Assembly: GCF_006538345.1 (NCBI RefSeq)
Contig: NZ_BJKL01000008.1
Location: 1-64,000, forward strand
Direction: 5' to 3'
Length of the DNA stretch: 64,000 bases
Origin: Alteromonas sp. KUL49
GTDB lineage: Bacteria; Pseudomonadota; Gammaproteobacteria; Enterobacterales; Alteromonadaceae
The notes beneath the pieces were generated by a model. It ran no database searches, was not told where the DNA came from, and worked only from the letters and a program-made list of their open reading frames with translations. Positions 8,605 through 19,769 of this stretch are shown one piece after another; the stretch's first letter is position 1, and each line of letters starts with the position of its first letter. Position numbers and translations under genes: made by a program.

Positions 8605-10965
8605 TTAGTCATCAACACGCTGTTGATTAAGCCATTGGTGTAGAGACTTCATATCGGTCTCAACAGCCATCTGTAACTCTTCAACCCAGTCATGCACATT
8701 CTGCCACCAAGCAGGGTGATCGCCTTGTTGAATCTGATTTGCGATGCGCTGCACCCTCGCTAAACCAACAGAACTCGCCGCACCTTTAATTTTATGGGCC
8801 TGTGAGCAAACTTCTGATTTTTCGTCAGCGCTCAAGCTCAGTTGAAGAATTTCCATATACTCAGGCATTTTTTCTTGGAATACCTTCACACTGGCACGCA
8901 CCATTTCATCCCCTATGGTATCTATCAACATCTGCAACAAGTCCATATCTAAAATGTTACTTAATGTTTTACTCGGTTCTGAACGTTGTATTTCGCCGTC
9001 GATTTCTAGCGGTGCCGGAGGTGCATGGAAGAGCTCATTGAACACTTCAATCACGCGAGACTTTTTGACAGGTTTAGCAATAACGTCATCCATACCATTC
9101 TCAAGGTATTCATCGCGTTTTTTAATAACGTTTGCTGTTAACGCAACAATCGGCGTTTGCATCACAAGGTCTTCCTCATGTAGCGTGCTTGCCACGTCGA
9201 AGCCTGTCATGTCAGGTAATTGAATATCGAGTAATATCAGGTCGTATTGTGTCTCTCTCGCTTTATCTATGGCTTCTTGACCTGTCATCGCAACATCGAC
9301 TTTCTGACCAAGCTTTTCCAATAATGCTTTAGCTACCATTACGTTGAGTTCGATGTCTTCAACGAGCAAGATGTTCAACCCTGTGACTTGCAGCTGCGCC
9401 ACTTGCATAGGTTGCTTCGAGATTTGCAACGGAAGGTCAATTTCAAATCGGGTTCCCTTGCCTACCTGACTAGCCACTTTAATTTCACCATCCATGAGAT
9501 CCACCATCTGCTTGCAGATAGCAAGTCCGATACCGGTGCCAGTTGCAGACTGATGGTCTGGGTGATCAACTTGGTAATACATGGCGAAGATTTTGTCGAT
9601 GTCGTCTTGTGGGATCCCTACTCCCGTATCTTCAATCACAAAACGCACCATGCATAGATCATTGTCCGTTTGCTTTGAAGACACCGTTAAGCTCACGTAC
9701 CCTTTTTGCGTAAACTTCACTGCATTAAACAAAATATTCCAAAGAATCTGACGCAAACGGGTTCCATCGACTTCAATAAGACGAGGCAAGGGCTCTTCAA
9801 TGGTCGTTTTCAGTTCTAACTGCTTATCAACAGCGAGTAACCTGATAATACTGCTGAGTTCCTCAGTGAAGTCTTTCAACGATACCGTCTTCAAGCTGAG
9901 CTCGAGCTTATCACGGTCGAGCTTATCAAGGTCGATAATATCGTTGAAAATATTACCTAACGTAATTGCACTGGCGTAAATCGTACTTACCCAGTTGAAC
10001 TGTTCTTCACTAAGCTCTGTGTCACGTAGCATGCGGCTTAAGCCAACAATGCCATTAAGTGGCGTTCGCAACTCGTGGCTAATAGTAGCGATAAAACGAG
10101 TTTTATCTGTGCTCGCTTTCGCCGCTGCATTTTCAGCTTGTTTGCGTTCAGTCATATCACGACCAAATGATAGCAAGCCCAAACGATTACCATCTCTGTC
10201 GAAAAACGGTACACGTTTCATTTCAAAGTAACGCCTGCGACCGTCGGCAAAGCGCAGCCACATTTCTTCTGTAATGCTAGCGTTCGTTTCTAACACTTCG
10301 TGATCACTAGCGACAATTTGACGCGCGATATCTTCTTCATAAACGTCTTGCGGGGTCAGCCCAAGTAACTCTTGTTCCGACTTACCCGTCATTAGCTCTG
10401 CGATTCGATTACAACCAGCAAAACGACCTTCTTCATTTCTGTAGTAAATAAGATCTGGCGACGCATCAATAATGGATCGTAGTAACGTAGATAGGCGTCT
10501 CGCTTGAGACTCTTTTTCAGACTTGTCTTGGATCTCTTTTTCTAAATCCTTAAACAACGCTTCTCGCTCTTCTTGCGCTAGTTTGCGTTGCTCAATCTCA
10601 TGATTCAATTGACGAATATTAGTTTGCAACTCGCGGTTCAAGAACACATCCTCTTCCCGCAAACGTTCTAGCTGATTAACCACTTCTTTTAAATTGGTAC
10701 GCGAATTTTCTAGCTGCTTTATTAGCTCACTAAAAAAGTACAACACCCAGGGTGCTGAAAGCATAGTAAGCACAACGGCGCTAATAAAGTCATCGGGCTG
10801 CACTTGGCTTCCCATACTTACCCGTATGACGTAAGAACCGCCAAGAGTAAATACGAGTGAAAGTACAACGAATAGAATACTGAGTTTTAAGGTACCAAAA
10901 CGCTGCACAAATTGTGCGAAGCGGATAGCCCAAGAATCATTTGGAGAATCTGAATGCATTAACAT
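8605..10965 (-). CDS. arcB: aerobic respiration control sensor kinase ArcB
   Basis: Tripartite hybrid kinase that senses quinone redox state and phosphorylates ArcA. The 786-residue order is: two N-terminal membrane helices (about 25-45 and 60-82), a coiled coil (about 83-155), PAS (about 158-275), HisKA with His297 in TISHELRTPLNG, HATPase (about 400-515), receiver with Asp580 in LLDIQLPDMTG, and HPt with His724 in QAHKIKGAASS. These match the spacing of E. coli ArcB (His292, Asp576, His717). The start could be ATG 10965 or the ATG two codons later. It is divergent from gltB; arcB close to gltB is conserved synteny in enterics too. ArcA is not in the window. Confidence 0.95.
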   Translation of the reverse strand: MLMHSDSPNDSWAIRFAQFVQRFGTLKLSILFVVLSLVFTLGGSYVIRVSMGSQVQPDDFISAVVLTMLSAPWVLYFFSELIKQLENSRTNLKEVVNQLERLREEDVFLNRELQTNIRQLNHEIEQRKLAQEEREALFKDLEKEIQDKSEKESQARRLSTLLRSIIDASPDLIYYRNEEGRFAGCNRIAELMTGKSEQELLGLTPQDVYEEDIARQIVASDHEVLETNASITEEMWLRFADGRRRYFEMKRVPFFDRDGNRLGLLSFGRDMTERKQAENAAAKASTDKTRFIATISHELRTPLNGIVGLSRMLRDTELSEEQFNWVSTIYASAITLGNIFNDIIDLDKLDRDKLELSLKTVSLKDFTEELSSIIRLLAVDKQLELKTTIEEPLPRLIEVDGTRLRQILWNILFNAVKFTQKGYVSLTVSSKQTDNDLCMVRFVIEDTGVGIPQDDIDKIFAMYYQVDHPDHQSATGTGIGLAICKQMVDLMDGEIKVASQVGKGTRFEIDLPLQISKQPMQVAQLQVTGLNILLVEDIELNVMVAKALLEKLGQKVDVAMTGQEAIDKARETQYDLILLDIQLPDMTGFDVASTLHEEDLVMQTPIVALTANVIKKRDEYLENGMDDVIAKPVKKSRVIEVFNELFHAPPAPLEIDGEIQRSEPSKTLSNILDMDLLQMLIDTIGDEMVRASVKVFQEKMPEYMEILQLSLSADEKSEVCSQAHKIKGAASSVGLARVQRIANQIQQGDHPAWWQNVHDWVEELQMAVETDMKSLHQWLNQQRVDD

Positions 10966-11696
10966 TGAATTGTATTGTTATTTTAACAGTATCCTAACAG
11001 GCTTTACCGCTATAACAAAAGTCCAATCTGTTGCGCATAATTCATCATATTAATGACTAAATTTTGGGATTTTATTCTCCTAGAACCTAGACCGCATGGT
11101 CAGTTTTAGTGAATTTCTAACAAAGAGACTTCATCTTACCCCCCACAAATACTAGGGGAATTGTACATTTGTGCTCATGTGAGTTAAAAAACCATCTACA
11201 CGCCGATTGTTCCAAATGATTATCAATAAGAACCAAAATAGAATATTATTTCATTTTGACAGCATCATTATTCATCCAAACAGAGCTACTTTATACTAAA
11301 GAGGGATTTACCAGAGTTTGTAATTACGAAAAGCCTTTCATTTCTTCAAAAATAACATTTTTATTACAACTCACCACCAACAACCCTAACTCATTGATTG
11401 TTATATATTATTTAAAATTTTTAATAATTTAAAAATCACAAAGCCAGATTACTGTTTGATTTTACAAACCAATGTGGGTATTTTGTACGGCCCGCAAGTT
11501 ATCAATGCATAAAAATGCGGTAATCGACTGGAATCCTCTAATAATAATATAACGACAAGAAAAGACGCATGGAGTAAGGTAATTCTGCCTACTCAAAACA
11601 AGACGTCTACTTATGTTGTGATACGCATATCCTAAGCGCATCTACACACACAACAGGTACTACCTTGCCCCAGTCAAAGGTTGAAGGAGTTAAGAG
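10966..11696. other. long AT-rich arcB-gltB intergenic region
   Basis: About 730 bases separate the divergent arcB and gltB starts. No credible open reading frame or RNA gene was recognised. It holds the promoters of both genes. A weak candidate for gltB is TCGACT at 11524-11529 and TATAAC at 11548-11553 (18-base spacing). A foldable leader lies at 11563-11608, and a strong ribosome binding site (GAAGGAG, about 11683-11689) precedes the gltB ATG. The middle part, about 11210-11460, is especially AT-rich, as expected for a regulator-binding or upstream activating region. Confidence 0.5.
11563..11608 (+). promoter_or_regulatory. possible folded 5' leader of gltB
   Basis: Two nested inverted repeats lie about 90 bases before the gltB ATG. 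The outer arms are AGACG (11563-11567) and CGTCT (11604-11608). The inner arms are GAGTAAGG (11572-11579) and CCTACTC (11588-11594), pairing with one bulged A. No T-run or known riboswitch motif is present. It may be a leader structure or chance. Confidence 0.25.
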
Positions 11697-14600
11697 ATGA
11701 GTTTATATAATCCCAATGATTCTCGGGACAACTGTGGGTTTGGCTTAATTGCGCATACCCATGGCGAAGCTAGTCATGAACTGGTGACTACCGCTATTCA
11801 CGGTTTAGACCGTATGCAACACCGTGGTGGTATCGCTGCCGATGGAAAAACCGGTGATGGTTGCGGCTTATTGCTGCAAAAACCCGATGCATTTTTCCAA
11901 GCAATTGCTGACGAAAACGGCTGGAAATTGGCCAAAAAGTACGGCGTTGGCATGGTGTTTCTCAATCAGGACAAAGCACTTGCACAAGCAGCAAGAGAGA
12001 TCGTCAACGAAGAGTTAGAAAGAGAAACGCTAACAGTCGTTGGCTGGCGAGAAGTGCCTGTTGATAACAGTGTTCTTGGCGAATTAGCGTTAACGGGCGT
12101 ACCACAGATAGAGCAAGTATTCGTTAATGCTCCTGCCGGTTGGCGTAAGCGCGACCTAGAGCGCCGCCTATACATGGTTCGTCGTCGCGTAGAAAAACGC
12201 TTAGAAAGTGACCCAGATTTTTATATTGCTTGTTTGTCTAACTTGGTTACTATTTACAAAGGCTTGGTCATGCCTAAAGACCTGCCTGCGTTTTATCTAG
12301 ACCTCGCGGATGAGCGTCTTAAAAGCTCTATTTGTGTATTCCACCAACGTTTTTCTACCAACACTTTGCCTCGTTGGCCGTTGGCTCAACCGTTCCGCTT
12401 CCTTGCACATAACGGTGAAATTAACACAATTAAAGGTAACCGCGACTGGGCGATGGCTCGTGCTGCGAAGTTCGCTACTCCGCTTATCCCTGATCTCAAA
12501 GACGCAGCGCCTTTCGTCAATACGGAAGGTTCTGACTCTTCATCGTTAGATAACATGCTGGAACTGTTCCTTGCTGGCGGCATGGATTTATTCCGCGCCA
12601 TGCGTTTGTTAGTTCCACCAGCCTATCAAAACAATGAAACCATGGATGACGAACTCCGTTCATTCTATGAGTTTAACTCCATGCACATGGAACCATGGGA
12701 TGGCCCAGCGGGTATCGTTTTAACTAACGGCCGTCACGTTGCATGTAACCTTGACCGCAATGGCTTGCGCCCTGCTCGCTACGTAATTACCAAGAACGGT
12801 TTCATCACGCTTGCTTCTGAAGTAGGTATTTGGGATTACGAGCAAGAAGACGTTATCGAAAAAGGACGTGTAGGTCCGGGTGAAATGTTAGCGGTTGATA
12901 CCTATACCGGCAAAATCTGGCGTTCAAACGAAATCGATGAAGATTTAAAAGCCCGTCACCCCTATAAAGAGTGGTTAGATAAGCACATTCGTCGTTTAAC
13001 GCCCATCGAGAAGCTCGATGCATCCTTAATTGGTCAGCGCGTTTTCAATGACGACACAATGGCGGTCTACCACAAGCTATTTAACTACAGCTACGAAGAA
13101 ATTCAGCAAGTAGTTAAAGTACTCGCAAAAGATGGGCAAGAAGCCGTGGGTTCGATGGGTGACGATACGCCAATGGCGGTAATGTCATCTAAACAGCGCA
13201 CAGTTTATGACTACTTCCGTCAACAGTTTGCACAGGTAACCAATCCGCCAATCGATCCATTGCGTGAAAACCACGTTATGTCGCTAGCAACCTGTATTGG
13301 TCGCGAACAAAACGTATTTAGCGAAACTTCTGGTTACGCCGATCGTGTACTGTTCGATTCACCAATACTCATGTATACCGACCTCAAACAGCTTCGCGAA
13401 TTCAACCCTGAGAGTTATTACTCAGAAGTCGTTGAGTTGCAATATAAGCAAGAAGAAGGTCTTAAGTCTGCCATTGAGCGCGTGTGTAACGAAGTCGAGG
13501 ACTTGGTTAAGCACAAAAATGCGGCATTCGTGATTCTTTCCGACCGTCAAATTGACAGTGATAGCCTGCCTATTCCGGCGGCTATGGCGGTAGGTGCGGT
13601 TCAACGTCGTTTGATTGACAAAGCGCTGCGTTGTGACGCTAACATCGTGGTTGAAACTGCTTCTGCTCGTGACCCGCATCACTTTGCGGTGCTGATTGGT
13701 CTGGGTGCTACTGCGATCTATCCTTTCTTGGCATACGAAACTATCGAACAACTTGCATCGAATGGAGAGCTAGACATCACTCCTATGCAAGCCATGTTGA
13801 ATTACCGCAAAGGTATCAACAAGGGTCTATTCAAGATCATGTCGAAAATGGGTATCAGCACTATTGCCAGTTACCGTAGCTCTAAACTCTTCGAAGCCGT
13901 GGGTGTCAACAGTGACGTTATGGAACTGTGCTTTAAAGGTGTTACCTCGCGAATTCAAGGCGCTGGTTTTGAAGACTTCGAACAAGACATTATTAACTCA
14001 AGCCGCGTAGCGTGGCTAAAACGCAAGCCAGTTCAACACGGTGGTTTACTGAAATACGTTCACGGTGGTGAATATCACGCCTACAACCCTGATGTAGTTA
14101 AAACGCTACAAACAGCGGTAGTCACTGGCGAATATAGCGACTATCAAGAATACGCTAAATTAGTTAATGATCGTGCGCCATCACATATCCGTGACTTACT
14201 TGCACTTAACCCTGCTTGTGACCCGGTAGATGTGAGTGAAGTTGAAAGCGCTGATAAGTTGTTCCCCCGCTTTGACACCGCGGCAATGTCTATCGGTGCA
14301 TTGAGCCCAGAAGCTCACGAAGCACTGGCCATTGCGATGAACCGCTTGGGCGGTCAATCTAACTCTGGTGAAGGTGGTGAGCATCCTTCTCGTTTTGGTA
14401 CTGAGAAGAATTCAAAAATTAAGCAAGTCGCCTCTGGCCGTTTTGGTGTTACGCCACACTACCTTGTGAATGCTAGCGTCATTCAAATTAAGGTAGCTCA
14501 AGGTGCTAAGCCTGGTGAGGGTGGTCAGTTGCCTGGTGATAAAGTTAACAAGTACATTGCTCAGCTTCGCTTCTCTGTGCCTGGTGTAACGCTAATTTCA

Positions 14601-16163
14601 CCACCACCACACCACGATATTTATTCTATCGAAGATTTAGCACAGCTGATTTTCGACTTGAAGCAAGTCAATCCAAAAGCGTTGATATCGGTTAAGCTCG
14701 TCTCTGAGCCTGGCGTTGGTACCATTGCCACAGGTGTTGCGAAAGCTTATGCCGACTTGATTACCGTATCGGGTTACGACGGTGGTACAGGTGCTAGCCC
14801 GCTTACGTCGGTAAAATATGCAGGTAGTCCGTTCGAGCTAGGCTTGTCTGAAACGCAACAAGCGCTGATTGAGAACGGCCTACGTCACAAAGTACGCGTT
14901 CAAACCGATGGTGGTTTGAAAACTGGCCTAGACGTTATCAAAGCAGCCCTTTTAGGTGCAGAGAGTTTTGGTTTTGGTACCGGCCCAATGGTTGCATTGG
15001 GTTGTAAATACCTACGAATTTGTCACTTGAACAACTGTGCAACAGGTGTTGCAACTCAGGATCAAAAGCTACGTGATGATCACTTTATTGGGCTGCCAGA
15101 AATGGTAATGAACTACTTTAAGTTCATTGCACAAGAAGTACGTGAACTCATGGCTGCACTTGGTGTAACTAAGTTCGATGACTTGGTAGGTCGTACCGAC
15201 CTGCTTAAAGTCGTTGAAGGTATTAGTGCCAAGCAAAATCGCTTAGATTTATCGCCGCTATTGGTACGTCCAGAAGCGGGTGATCATACTAAGCTGTTCT
15301 GTTCGCAAACCACCAATGAACCAGTTGATAAAGGTGAGTTGAACGCACAAATTCTTGCAGACGCTAAGTCGTTTGTGGCGAGCAGCAAGTCAACTACACT
15401 GCGCTACCCAGTGCGCAACACAGACCGTTCTGTGGGTGCATTGCTTTCTGGTGAGATTGCGAAGCATCACGGTAACCATGATTTTGAAGACACTCCAATT
15501 AAACTCGAGCTTACCGGTACCGCCGGACAAAGCTTTGGTGTTTGGAATGCAGGCGGCCTTCACATGCACTTGATTGGTGATGCCAACGATTACGTAGGTA
15601 AGGGTATGACTGGCGGTAAGCTAGTGATTAATCCACCTAAGAACATCACGTTCAACGCCCACGACAGCGCTATTATGGGTAACACCTGTTTGTATGGTGC
15701 TACAGGCGGTAAATTGTTTGCTGCGGGTCGTGCAGGTGAGCGTTTTGGCGTTCGTAACTCAGGTGCAATTGCAGTGGTTGAAGGCATTGGTGACAACGGT
15801 TGTGAATACATGACTGGTGGTATTGTTGCAGTACTTGGCCCTGTAGGCGTTAACTTTGGTGCCGGTATGACAGGTGGTTTTGCCTACCTAATGGACGACA
15901 ATGACGACCTAGACCAACGTGTGAACGCCGAGCTTGTTGAAGTTATGTCTATTGAAGACAAAGTGATTCTAGCCGAACACCTCCGTGGTTTGATTAACCA
16001 GCACTATGAAGAAACAGGTAGCGAACACTCACTATCACTTCTTACCAACTTCACCGACACGTTGAAGCGCGTTAAGTTAATAAAACCAAAAACCAGTGAT
16101 GTGAAGAACCTTCTAGGCCACATCAGCCGCTCTAGCGCTGAATTGCGCGTTCAAGCGCAATAA
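11697..16163 (+). CDS. gltB: glutamate synthase large subunit GltB
   Basis: Large subunit of NADPH glutamate synthase (GOGAT): releases ammonia from glutamine and transfers it to 2-oxoglutarate. The 1488 residues comprise an N-terminal class II glutamine amidotransferase domain, a central domain, the FMN-binding synthase domain and a C-terminal beta-helix domain. The nucleophile would be Cys13 (CGFG), leaving a short 12-residue propeptide. The [3Fe-4S] cysteines are Cys1103, Cys1109 and Cys1114 in CKYLRICHLNNC, almost the same positions as in E. coli. A strong ribosome binding site precedes the ATG. gltD follows 16 bases later in the same operon. Confidence 0.98.
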   Translation: MSLYNPNDSRDNCGFGLIAHTHGEASHELVTTAIHGLDRMQHRGGIAADGKTGDGCGLLLQKPDAFFQAIADENGWKLAKKYGVGMVFLNQDKALAQAAREIVNEELERETLTVVGWREVPVDNSVLGELALTGVPQIEQVFVNAPAGWRKRDLERRLYMVRRRVEKRLESDPDFYIACLSNLVTIYKGLVMPKDLPAFYLDLADERLKSSICVFHQRFSTNTLPRWPLAQPFRFLAHNGEINTIKGNRDWAMARAAKFATPLIPDLKDAAPFVNTEGSDSSSLDNMLELFLAGGMDLFRAMRLLVPPAYQNNETMDDELRSFYEFNSMHMEPWDGPAGIVLTNGRHVACNLDRNGLRPARYVITKNGFITLASEVGIWDYEQEDVIEKGRVGPGEMLAVDTYTGKIWRSNEIDEDLKARHPYKEWLDKHIRRLTPIEKLDASLIGQRVFNDDTMAVYHKLFNYSYEEIQQVVKVLAKDGQEAVGSMGDDTPMAVMSSKQRTVYDYFRQQFAQVTNPPIDPLRENHVMSLATCIGREQNVFSETSGYADRVLFDSPILMYTDLKQLREFNPESYYSEVVELQYKQEEGLKSAIERVCNEVEDLVKHKNAAFVILSDRQIDSDSLPIPAAMAVGAVQRRLIDKALRCDANIVVETASARDPHHFAVLIGLGATAIYPFLAYETIEQLASNGELDITPMQAMLNYRKGINKGLFKIMSKMGISTIASYRSSKLFEAVGVNSDVMELCFKGVTSRIQGAGFEDFEQDIINSSRVAWLKRKPVQHGGLLKYVHGGEYHAYNPDVVKTLQTAVVTGEYSDYQEYAKLVNDRAPSHIRDLLALNPACDPVDVSEVESADKLFPRFDTAAMSIGALSPEAHEALAIAMNRLGGQSNSGEGGEHPSRFGTEKNSKIKQVASGRFGVTPHYLVNASVIQIKVAQGAKPGEGGQLPGDKVNKYIAQLRFSVPGVTLISPPPHHDIYSIEDLAQLIFDLKQVNPKALISVKLVSEPGVGTIATGVAKAYADLITVSGYDGGTGASPLTSVKYAGSPFELGLSETQQALIENGLRHKVRVQTDGGLKTGLDVIKAALLGAESFGFGTGPMVALGCKYLRICHLNNCATGVATQDQKLRDDHFIGLPEMVMNYFKFIAQEVRELMAALGVTKFDDLVGRTDLLKVVEGISAKQNRLDLSPLLVRPEAGDHTKLFCSQTTNEPVDKGELNAQILADAKSFVASSKSTTLRYPVRNTDRSVGALLSGEIAKHHGNHDFEDTPIKLELTGTAGQSFGVWNAGGLHMHLIGDANDYVGKGMTGGKLVINPPKNITFNAHDSAIMGNTCLYGATGGKLFAAGRAGERFGVRNSGAIAVVEGIGDNGCEYMTGGIVAVLGPVGVNFGAGMTGGFAYLMDDNDDLDQRVNAELVEVMSIEDKVILAEHLRGLINQHYEETGSEHSLSLLTNFTDTLKRVKLIKPKTSDVKNLLGHISRSSAELRVQAQ

Positions 16164-16179
16164 TAGGAGGACGTAGTAA

Positions 16180-17595
<1,416 letters not shown>

Positions 17596-17623
17596 GCCTT
17601 ATATTCCAATATGTTGAAGATTC

Positions 17624-17649
17624 AGCCCGCTATTTTAGCGGGCTTTTTT
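17624..17649 (+). terminator. gltBD Rho-independent terminator
   Basis: A perfect 9-bp stem, AGCCCGCTA (17624-17632) and TAGCGGGCT (17636-17644), with a 3-base loop and a run of T, directly downstream of gltD. Confidence 0.92.
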
Positions 17650-17771
17650 GTATTTAAAGCAGCATACCTTCATCCCATACCATATACCCAACCGAACGTT
17701 TTCCGTATTGAGCTTAGTAGTTCCTAACACTACACTGAAACTAGGTACTGCAGCCAACTGGGAAACTAATC

Positions 17772-18167
17772 GTGACGTACAATGTTGCTAATTGGCACAA
17801 AAAATACGTAACTCTGGTGTTGATAACGTTTTTATCTACCGTGTCATTTGCCGATACACTAGACGTTGCCAAAGATGCATCGTATTCGGAAACAAGGGCA
17901 TGTACAGAAAATTTTCATGGGGTGCCCATTGCCCCTGATGCAAAATATTGCCAGTCTTTCGACGGTAATCAACCGGTAAGCCTAGTGTACTTTTCGCCCA
18001 ACCCAGTAACCGAAGTTGTAAGTTTTTACCGAGATACTGGCGGCAACTATACCGAAACAACAACGGTTCAATCGCGTATAGTGCTTACGCCATCTGACGC
18101 GAATCACCGCCTCATCGTCTCGCAAGATAACACTGGAACTCAGGTGGATATTTTAGTTTTTAACTAA
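17772..18167 (+). CDS. small secreted protein of unknown function
   Basis: Not recognised. The 131-residue product begins at a GTG and has a probable Sec signal peptide: a basic start (HKK, about residues 9-11), a hydrophobic core (about 13-25) and a likely cleavage after SFA near residue 27. The mature part is about 104 residues with two cysteines (CTEN and YCQS) that could form one disulfide, so a periplasmic location is likely. It stands alone between the gltBD terminator and the DUF2726 gene. An ATG start is absent nearby, which lowers certainty about the exact start. It could be a lipid- or envelope-associated small domain; no function is proposed. Confidence 0.6.
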   Translation: MTYNVANWHKKYVTLVLITFLSTVSFADTLDVAKDASYSETRACTENFHGVPIAPDAKYCQSFDGNQPVSLVYFSPNPVTEVVSFYRDTGGNYTETTTVQSRIVLTPSDANHRLIVSQDNTGTQVDILVFN

Positions 18168-18287
18168 AAAAGATCCCTTAATCTCTGTTGGCATTACCTT
18201 TGCAAAATCGTTAGTACGTTTTGATAAGTGTCAAAAGTCCGTCACTTGAGGCGTAGTAATTTTTGACCAGACTTTGCGAGGGAACCC

Positions 18288-18875
18288 ATGGAATTTGCCA
18301 TCGTACTGATGATGTTACTCATCGTTGTAGCATTAGGCGCCATAAAATTGTCAGATAGTGGCGTCGCTTTTCCGTTTCGTAGAAAACCACAATTGTTCAC
18401 CCCTGTTGAACACTCGTTTTTAAACTTAATCGAACAAGCAATGGGACATGAGTTCCGTATTGTCAGCCGCGTTCGACTAAACGATATTGTTTCCGTTCGT
18501 CAGTCTGCGAACAAGAAAACTGCCAGTCAGGCGTTATCACGAGCATCTGCGAGGCAACTCGATTTTGTTTTAGTCGATAAGCGAGATATGACACCAGTAT
18601 TGGCCATCGATCTTGTTCACAACAAAGGGCAAGACGGTTACAAAGCGCAGAAAGACTGGTTTGTTACAGGTGCGCTAGACGCAGCTGGAGTGCCGCATGC
18701 GCGTATCAAAGTAAAATCAGGCTACAGCGTTGACGAAATTAGAGAGTGCTTAGAGAACAAGCTAATACCACTGCGTCGTCTTCAGCAGCGCAAAGCATCT
18801 ATGCCCACACTTAATCCAGAGCCACCTAAACGCCCAACACGCCCGGTGCGCTCAAGCCGACCTGCGGCTGCATAA
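18288..18875 (+). CDS. DUF2726 domain membrane-anchored protein
   Basis: A 195-residue protein with one N-terminal membrane helix (about residues 3-21) and a cytosolic DUF2726 domain (about 38-165), recognised from the order FTPVEHSFLNLIEQ, then LDFVLVDKRDMTPVLAIDL, then a helical end. DUF2726 resembles restriction-endonuclease-like folds and is sometimes found with topoisomerase zinc fingers, but none is present here and activity is unproven. The tail (about 178-195) is rich in Pro, Arg and Ser and probably disordered. A good GAGGGA ribosome binding site precedes the ATG, and a terminator follows the stop. Confidence 0.85.
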   Translation: MEFAIVLMMLLIVVALGAIKLSDSGVAFPFRRKPQLFTPVEHSFLNLIEQAMGHEFRIVSRVRLNDIVSVRQSANKKTASQALSRASARQLDFVLVDKRDMTPVLAIDLVHNKGQDGYKAQKDWFVTGALDAAGVPHARIKVKSGYSVDEIRECLENKLIPLRRLQQRKASMPTLNPEPPKRPTRPVRSSRPAAA

Positions 18876-18892
18876 GGTTTATCACTTACCCC

Positions 18893-18930
18893 GCCTTTGC
18901 TGCTATCCAACCCGGTAGCAAAGGCTTTTT
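18893..18930 (+). terminator. terminator after the DUF2726 gene
   Basis: Inverted repeat GCCTTTGCT (18893-18901) and AGCAAAGGC (18917-18925), loop of 15 bases that can pair further, followed by TTTTT. Confidence 0.8.
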
Positions 18931-19062
18931 CCTATGCGTTTTATCGGTTTGTCGCTACAATCTAGCCATCTCTACATTCAAAGTCACAATGCCCTATGTT
19001 AATTGGCTTGTGCCTCTCTACTTACAATCACTACAGTAGATATTGTTGGAACATCATAGACT

Positions 19063-19764
19063 ATGAAAAAACTCGGTATTTTAGGTGCAATGGACGAAGA
19101 AGTTGCCCTGTTAAAAGCTTCACTATCATCACTCAAAGAAACCCAATATAAACACCTTACGTTTTACGAAGGCTCACTTCATGGATTAGATATAGTCTTA
19201 GTGAAGTGTGGTATCGGTAAAGTGGCGGCAGCATTGGCAACAACGGTATTAATAGAAAAGTTTTTACCTGACGCTGTGGTCAATACGGGCTCGGCTGGCG
19301 GATTTGATAAGCAGCTAACCATAGGTGACCTAGTTATTGGCGACCGCCTCATTCATCACGACGCTGACTTGACTCACTTCGGTTATGCCTTAGGGCAATG
19401 TGCAGGAATGCCGGAGCATTATGCAAGCGATGTGGCATTGATAGAAGCTGCAAACGCTGCGGCACTAACCATGCCTCAGCTACAGTCAACCACCGGACTT
19501 ATTTGTACGGGTGATGCATTTATCGGATCCGACGAAGCAGTAGCAGAACTACGTGAAAAATTCCCAGATATGAAAGCGGTTGAAATGGAAGGCGCAGCCA
19601 TTGGGCAAACCTGCTTTATGTTGGGTGTGCCTTTCTTGGTTATTCGCTCGCTCTCTGACATTGCGGGTAAAACGTCTACTGTTTCTTTTACCGAATACTT
19701 AGAAACAGCGGCGAAAAACTCTGCACAGCTAGTTATGGCAGTGGCCAAGCACCTAGCTAACTAA
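19063..19764 (+). CDS. mtnN: 5'-methylthioadenosine/S-adenosylhomocysteine nucleosidase
   Basis: Cytosolic hydrolase that cleaves the adenine from methylthioadenosine, S-adenosylhomocysteine and 5'-deoxyadenosine, feeding methionine salvage and AI-2 synthesis. The 233-residue protein matches the usual length. Seen are the N-terminal GILGAMDEEVALLK with the catalytic Glu12, NTGSAGGF, and the purine-binding VEMEGAAIGQTC followed by IRSLSDIAG with the catalytic Asp. The CbiB-like gene starts 5 bases after the stop, a pairing also found in vibrios and shewanellae. Confidence 0.95.
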   Translation: MKKLGILGAMDEEVALLKASLSSLKETQYKHLTFYEGSLHGLDIVLVKCGIGKVAAALATTVLIEKFLPDAVVNTGSAGGFDKQLTIGDLVIGDRLIHHDADLTHFGYALGQCAGMPEHYASDVALIEAANAAALTMPQLQSTTGLICTGDAFIGSDEAVAELREKFPDMKAVEMEGAAIGQTCFMLGVPFLVIRSLSDIAGKTSTVSFTEYLETAAKNSAQLVMAVAKHLAN

Positions 19765-19769
19765 TCAAG

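Noticed and set aside
11213..11235. Fur-like sequence (AATGATTATCAATA) before gltB
   Set aside because: Only one half-site fits the Fur pattern and the region is AT-rich, so a chance match is likely.
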